This document shows positions 60,822 to 64,000 of a stretch of DNA of 64,000 bases, one piece after another. Under the pieces are notes generated by a model. It did not search any database and was not told the origin of the DNA. It saw nothing but the letters and a program-made list of their open reading frames with translations. The DNA is from Petrosia ficiformis (taxonomy: Eukaryota; Porifera; Demospongiae; Haplosclerida; Petrosiidae). Positions within the stretch are counted from its first letter, which is position 1, and every line of letters begins with the position of its first letter. The translations under genes and the position numbers were made by a program. The stretch is from NCBI GenBank assembly GCA_947044365.1, contig OX345643.1:7026001-7090000 (forward strand). The letters are read 5' to 3'.

Positions 60822-61017
60822 GGAACGTCAAATAAATGAATGAATAAGAATTATTATTGCATGTGACATCAATCACATCCAGATGATTATTACAAACTAC
60901 ACATATAACAGGACACAAGGTTACGTGGCAATGGCTGGGCTTCAATAGGAACTATATGCAAACACAACGGGAATGCACACAGTTCACACATTTATGTATA
61001 TATGAATACCAAGTTGT
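57716..61017. repeat. Subtelomeric tandem family 2, ~433-449-bp unit, seven copies plus a partial
   Basis: GAATGCACACAGTTCACAC recurs from 57,888 about every 433-449 bp to about 60,973. The family keeps the family 1 core (GGAACGTCAAATAAATG...ACACATATAACAGGACACAAG) and the GATA tract. The rest is replaced by CAAGTTGTCCGTCCATGG, CAGCTGATCCTTACCCTTG and CCTTAAGCAAGACTGATAG. The switch from family 1 is at the GATA tract near 57.7 kb. Recurring 65-, 68- and 71-codon frames are by-products. Confidence 0.97.
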
Positions 61018-62084
61018 CCTGTTATTGTGAGTCGACCGGTAGGACTTCCGGATGTTGTTAATAGCATGGTGATTTTATAAATGATGTCAACTTTTTTTTA
61101 TGGTACTTTCTGTACATATATATATATATACTTAGGTACTGGATAGAATGAAGGCCATAGCAGTGCCACGTGTGTAAACAAACCACATGTTTGTATATGA
61201 TTAATTAACCTACGTAAACTAAAGTGTATAATACATTATGACATATATATATATAATTGACGATCACAATTTTGTGATTAGAATATCAGTAACAGTACAC
61301 ATAAACACTGACCTTAAATTCATCCTCCTTATTAAAGTTAGGGTGCGGTTAGTATCTGCTGCAACAAACTGCAATTAAAATTTTAATCAAAAAAATTCCA
61401 AAAATTTTGTTTTGTGTGTGTGATGCAGATAAAGCAAAAATAAGAAAAAAAGTATATAGTAACAGTACACAAGTTCTTTATGCTTTATGTACACATCATT
61501 CGATGAGTTGAATATAATTCAGAAAGGTCCCCTTAGACTGGTTTCTACACAAAGAAAGAGAAATGTGTGTCAGAACAAACAAAAAAAAAACTATATGTAC
61601 ACTGATTAAACAAACTAAATGCACATATATTATAATGCAATTTATGAGCTACGAACATTTATCTGCTTTGAGCACACAATCATGAAAGACTATATACTGG
61701 TGAGATTTTTGGAGAATGAAATGTATGGAAAGCATTAACAATCTGCCCAAATTACAAATATAATTATACATGCTCTTATGAAAAGCTGATTCTACTCTGA
61801 TATAAAAAATTCACTTTCTTAAAATTAATGACAAATGAACTGTTTGTTATTAGTTGCCAAGCAACATACTAATGGACACAAAGAATTTCCAATTAGACTC
61901 TAGGGCTCAACCACAGCATGTAAACTGATTACATCATAGATATCATTATTACCACAACACAATATAGGCAATCTTGTAAGCTTGCTCTACTTGGTCTTGC
62001 AATTTCTTAGCCCTGCTCTTGCAGGTATTGCAGTTTTGCAGCCCCACTCTTGCACGCAAGAATGCAACAAAGGTTTATTTTGGT
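61018..62084. other. Telomere-proximal unique spacer, no gene seen
   Basis: AT-rich and non-repetitive apart from two short (TA)n tracts near 61.12 and 61.24 kb. The phrase AACAGTACACA occurs near 61.29 and 61.46 kb. A short direct repeat, GCCCTGCTCTTGCA / GCCCCACTCTTGCA, lies near 62.01-62.06 kb. Confidence 0.6.
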
Positions 62085-62141
62085 TAATTTGGGTTTATTT
62101 GGGTTTATTTCGGATTTTGGGTTTAGTGAGTCGGTTGCATG
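62085..62141. repeat. Degenerate telomere-like junction
   Basis: TTTATTTGGG, TTTATTTCGG and TTTTGGGTTTAG variants precede the pure repeat. This is the decayed inner edge usual at a telomere boundary. Confidence 0.7.
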
Positions 62142-64000
62142 TTTAGGGTTTAGGGTTTAGGGTTTAGGGTTTAGGGTTTAGGGTTTAGGGTTTAGGGTTT
62201 AGGGTTTAGGGTTTAGGGTTTAGGGTTTAGGGTTTAGGGTTTAGGGTTTAGGGTTTAGGGTTTAGGGTTTAGGGTTTAGGGTTTAGGGTTTAGGGTTTAG
62301 GGTTTAGGGTTTAGGGTTTAGGGTTTAGGGTTTAGGGTTTAGGGTTTAGGGTTTAGGGTTTAGGGTTTAGGGTTTAGGGTTTAGGGTTTAGGGTTTAGGG
62401 TTTAGGGTTTAGGGTTTAGGGTTTAGGGTTTAGGGTTTAGGGTTTAGGGTTTAGGGTTTAGGGTTTAGGGTTTAGGGTTTAGGGTTTAGGGTTTAGGGTT
62501 TAGGGTTTAGGGTTTAGGGTTTAGGGTTTAGGGTTTAGGGTTTAGGGTTTAGGGTTTAGGGTTTAGGGTTTAGGGTTTAGGGTTTAGGGTTTAGGGTTTA
62601 GGGTTTAGGGTTTAGGGTTTAGGGTTTAGGGTTTAGGGTTTAGGGTTTAGGGTTTAGGGTTTAGGGTTTAGGGTTTAGGGTTTAGGGTTTAGGGTTTAGG
62701 GTTTAGGGTTTAGGGTTTAGGGTTTAGGGTTTAGGGTTTAGGGTTTAGGGTTTAGGGTTTAGGGTTTAGGGTTTAGGGTTTAGGGTTTAGGGTTTAGGGT
62801 TTAGGGTTTAGGGTTTAGGGTTTAGGGTTTAGGGTTTAGGGTTTAGGGTTTAGGGTTTAGGGTTTAGGGTTTAGGGTTTAGGGTTTAGGGTTTAGGGTTT
62901 AGGGTTTAGGGTTTAGGGTTTAGGGTTTAGGGTTTAGGGTTTAGGGTTTAGGGTTTAGGGTTTAGGGTTTAGGGTTTAGGGTTTAGGGTTTAGGGTTTAG
63001 GGTTTAGGGTTTAGGGTTTAGGGTTTAGGGTTTAGGGTTTAGGGTTTAGGGTTTAGGGTTTAGGGTTTAGGGTTTAGGGTTTAGGGTTTAGGGTTTAGGG
63101 TTTAGGGTTTAGGGTTTAGGGTTTAGGGTTTAGGGTTTAGGGTTTAGGGTTTAGGGTTTAGGGTTTAGGGTTTAGGGTTTAGGGTTTAGGGTTTAGGGTT
63201 TAGGGTTTAGGGTTTAGGGTTTAGGGTTTAGGGTTTAGGGTTTAGGGTTTAGGGTTTAGGGTTTAGGGTTTAGGGTTTAGGGTTTAGGGTTTAGGGTTTA
63301 GGGTTTAGGGTTTAGGGTTTAGGGTTTAGGGTTTAGGGTTTAGGGTTTAGGGTTTAGGGTTTAGGGTTTAGGGTTTAGGGTTTAGGGTTTAGGGTTTAGG
63401 GTTTAGGGTTTAGGGTTTAGGGTTTAGGGTTTAGGGTTTAGGGTTTAGGGTTTAGGGTTTAGGGTTTAGGGTTTAGGGTTTAGGGTTTAGGGTTTAGGGT
63501 TTAGGGTTTAGGGTTTAGGGTTTAGGGTTTAGGGTTTAGGGTTTAGGGTTTAGGGTTTAGGGTTTAGGGTTTAGGGTTTAGGGTTTAGGGTTTAGGGTTT
63601 AGGGTTTAGGGTTTAGGGTTTAGGGTTTAGGGTTTAGGGTTTAGGGTTTAGGGTTTAGGGTTTAGGGTTTAGGGTTTAGGGTTTAGGGTTTAGGGTTTAG
63701 GGTTTAGGGTTTAGGGTTTAGGGTTTAGGGTTTAGGGTTTAGGGTTTAGGGTTTAGGGTTTAGGGTTTAGGGTTTAGGGTTTAGGGTTTAGGGTTTAGGG
63801 TTTAGGGTTTAGGGTTTAGGGTTTAGGGTTTAGGGTTTAGGGTTTAGGGTTTAGGGTTTAGGGTTTAGGGTTTAGGGTTTAGGGTTTAGGGTTTAGGGTT
63901 TAGGGTTTAGGGTTTAGGGTTTAGGGTTTAGGGTTTAGGGTTTAGGGTTTAGGGTTTAGGGTTTAGGGTTTAGGGTTTAGGGTTTAGGGTTTAGGGTTTA
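62142..64000 (+). repeat. Telomere, (TTTAGGG)n, about 265 units
   Basis: An uninterrupted heptamer runs to the window edge with no variants that I can see. The G-rich strand runs 5'->3' to the right, so the chromosome end lies to the right. The unit matches the plant/algal type and not the TTAGGG of most animals. Confidence 0.98.

Noticed and set aside
52347..60945. Recurring 65-, 68- and 71-codon frames on both strands
   Set aside because: They are identical by-products of tandem units. The minus-strand ones translate (GATA)n into repeated YLSI/SIYL.

Overview
This window is the end of a eukaryotic chromosome. The last 1.86 kb (62,142-64,000) is an uninterrupted run of TTTAGGG, with the G-rich strand running 5'->3' toward the right edge, so the right edge points at the physical telomere. 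The rest reads as subtelomere: AT-rich and dominated by many unrelated tandem arrays, with a few islands of real coding sequence. The genes have short GT-AG introns (97, 104, 106 and 499 bp), and the TACATGTA palindrome is common. The gene content (a tyrosine recombinase, a SET-like protein, a mitochondrial-type thioredoxin pseudogene) together with this style suggests an early-branching animal, perhaps a sponge. That is an inference; no marker gene settles the taxon. TTTAGGG is the plant/algal-type telomere unit, and most animals use TTAGGG.

Layout. 1-1.4 kb: exon-like scraps of one or more genes cut by the window edge. 1.27-4.1 kb: about ten copies of a ~304-bp unit, each carrying a splice donor and a splice acceptor. 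4.26-4.58 kb: a broken thioredoxin copy. 4.6-7.06 kb: a ~171-bp satellite mixed with a second block. 7.06-7.47 kb: a copy of the window start. 7.55-19.90 kb: a giant inverted repeat (arms of 7.0 and 4.3 kb around a 1.0-kb spacer), each arm carrying a ~19/24-bp minisatellite. 19.96-27.86 kb: the 171-bp satellite again, interleaved with a duplicated ~1.1-kb block. 27.87-35.63 kb: a complex ~60-bp-based array. 35.92-36.59 kb: a G-rich 39-bp minisatellite.

The coding core is 36.6-43.5 kb. It holds a four-exon gene for a Crypton-like tyrosine recombinase (36,946-39,425) and, 600 bp downstream on the same strand, a two-exon gene for a ~901-aa protein with a C-terminal SET-like domain (40,025-43,229). 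The exon joins keep the reading frame in both. I read them as a possible two-gene mobile unit: a recombinase that could move DNA plus a protein that might act on chromatin. The pairing is the most interesting candidate system here, but it rests on adjacency alone.

44.76-48.0 kb is an exact 431-bp tandem array. 48.70-52.09 kb is bounded by ~270-bp inverted repeats. It contains a compact hairpin and a small gene with a clear TATA box, encoding a Cys-rich, basic 116-aa protein. 52.1-61.0 kb is two related subtelomeric tandem families (periods ~474 and ~440 bp) with a GATA microsatellite in every unit. 61.0-62.1 kb is a short unique spacer, followed by the telomere.
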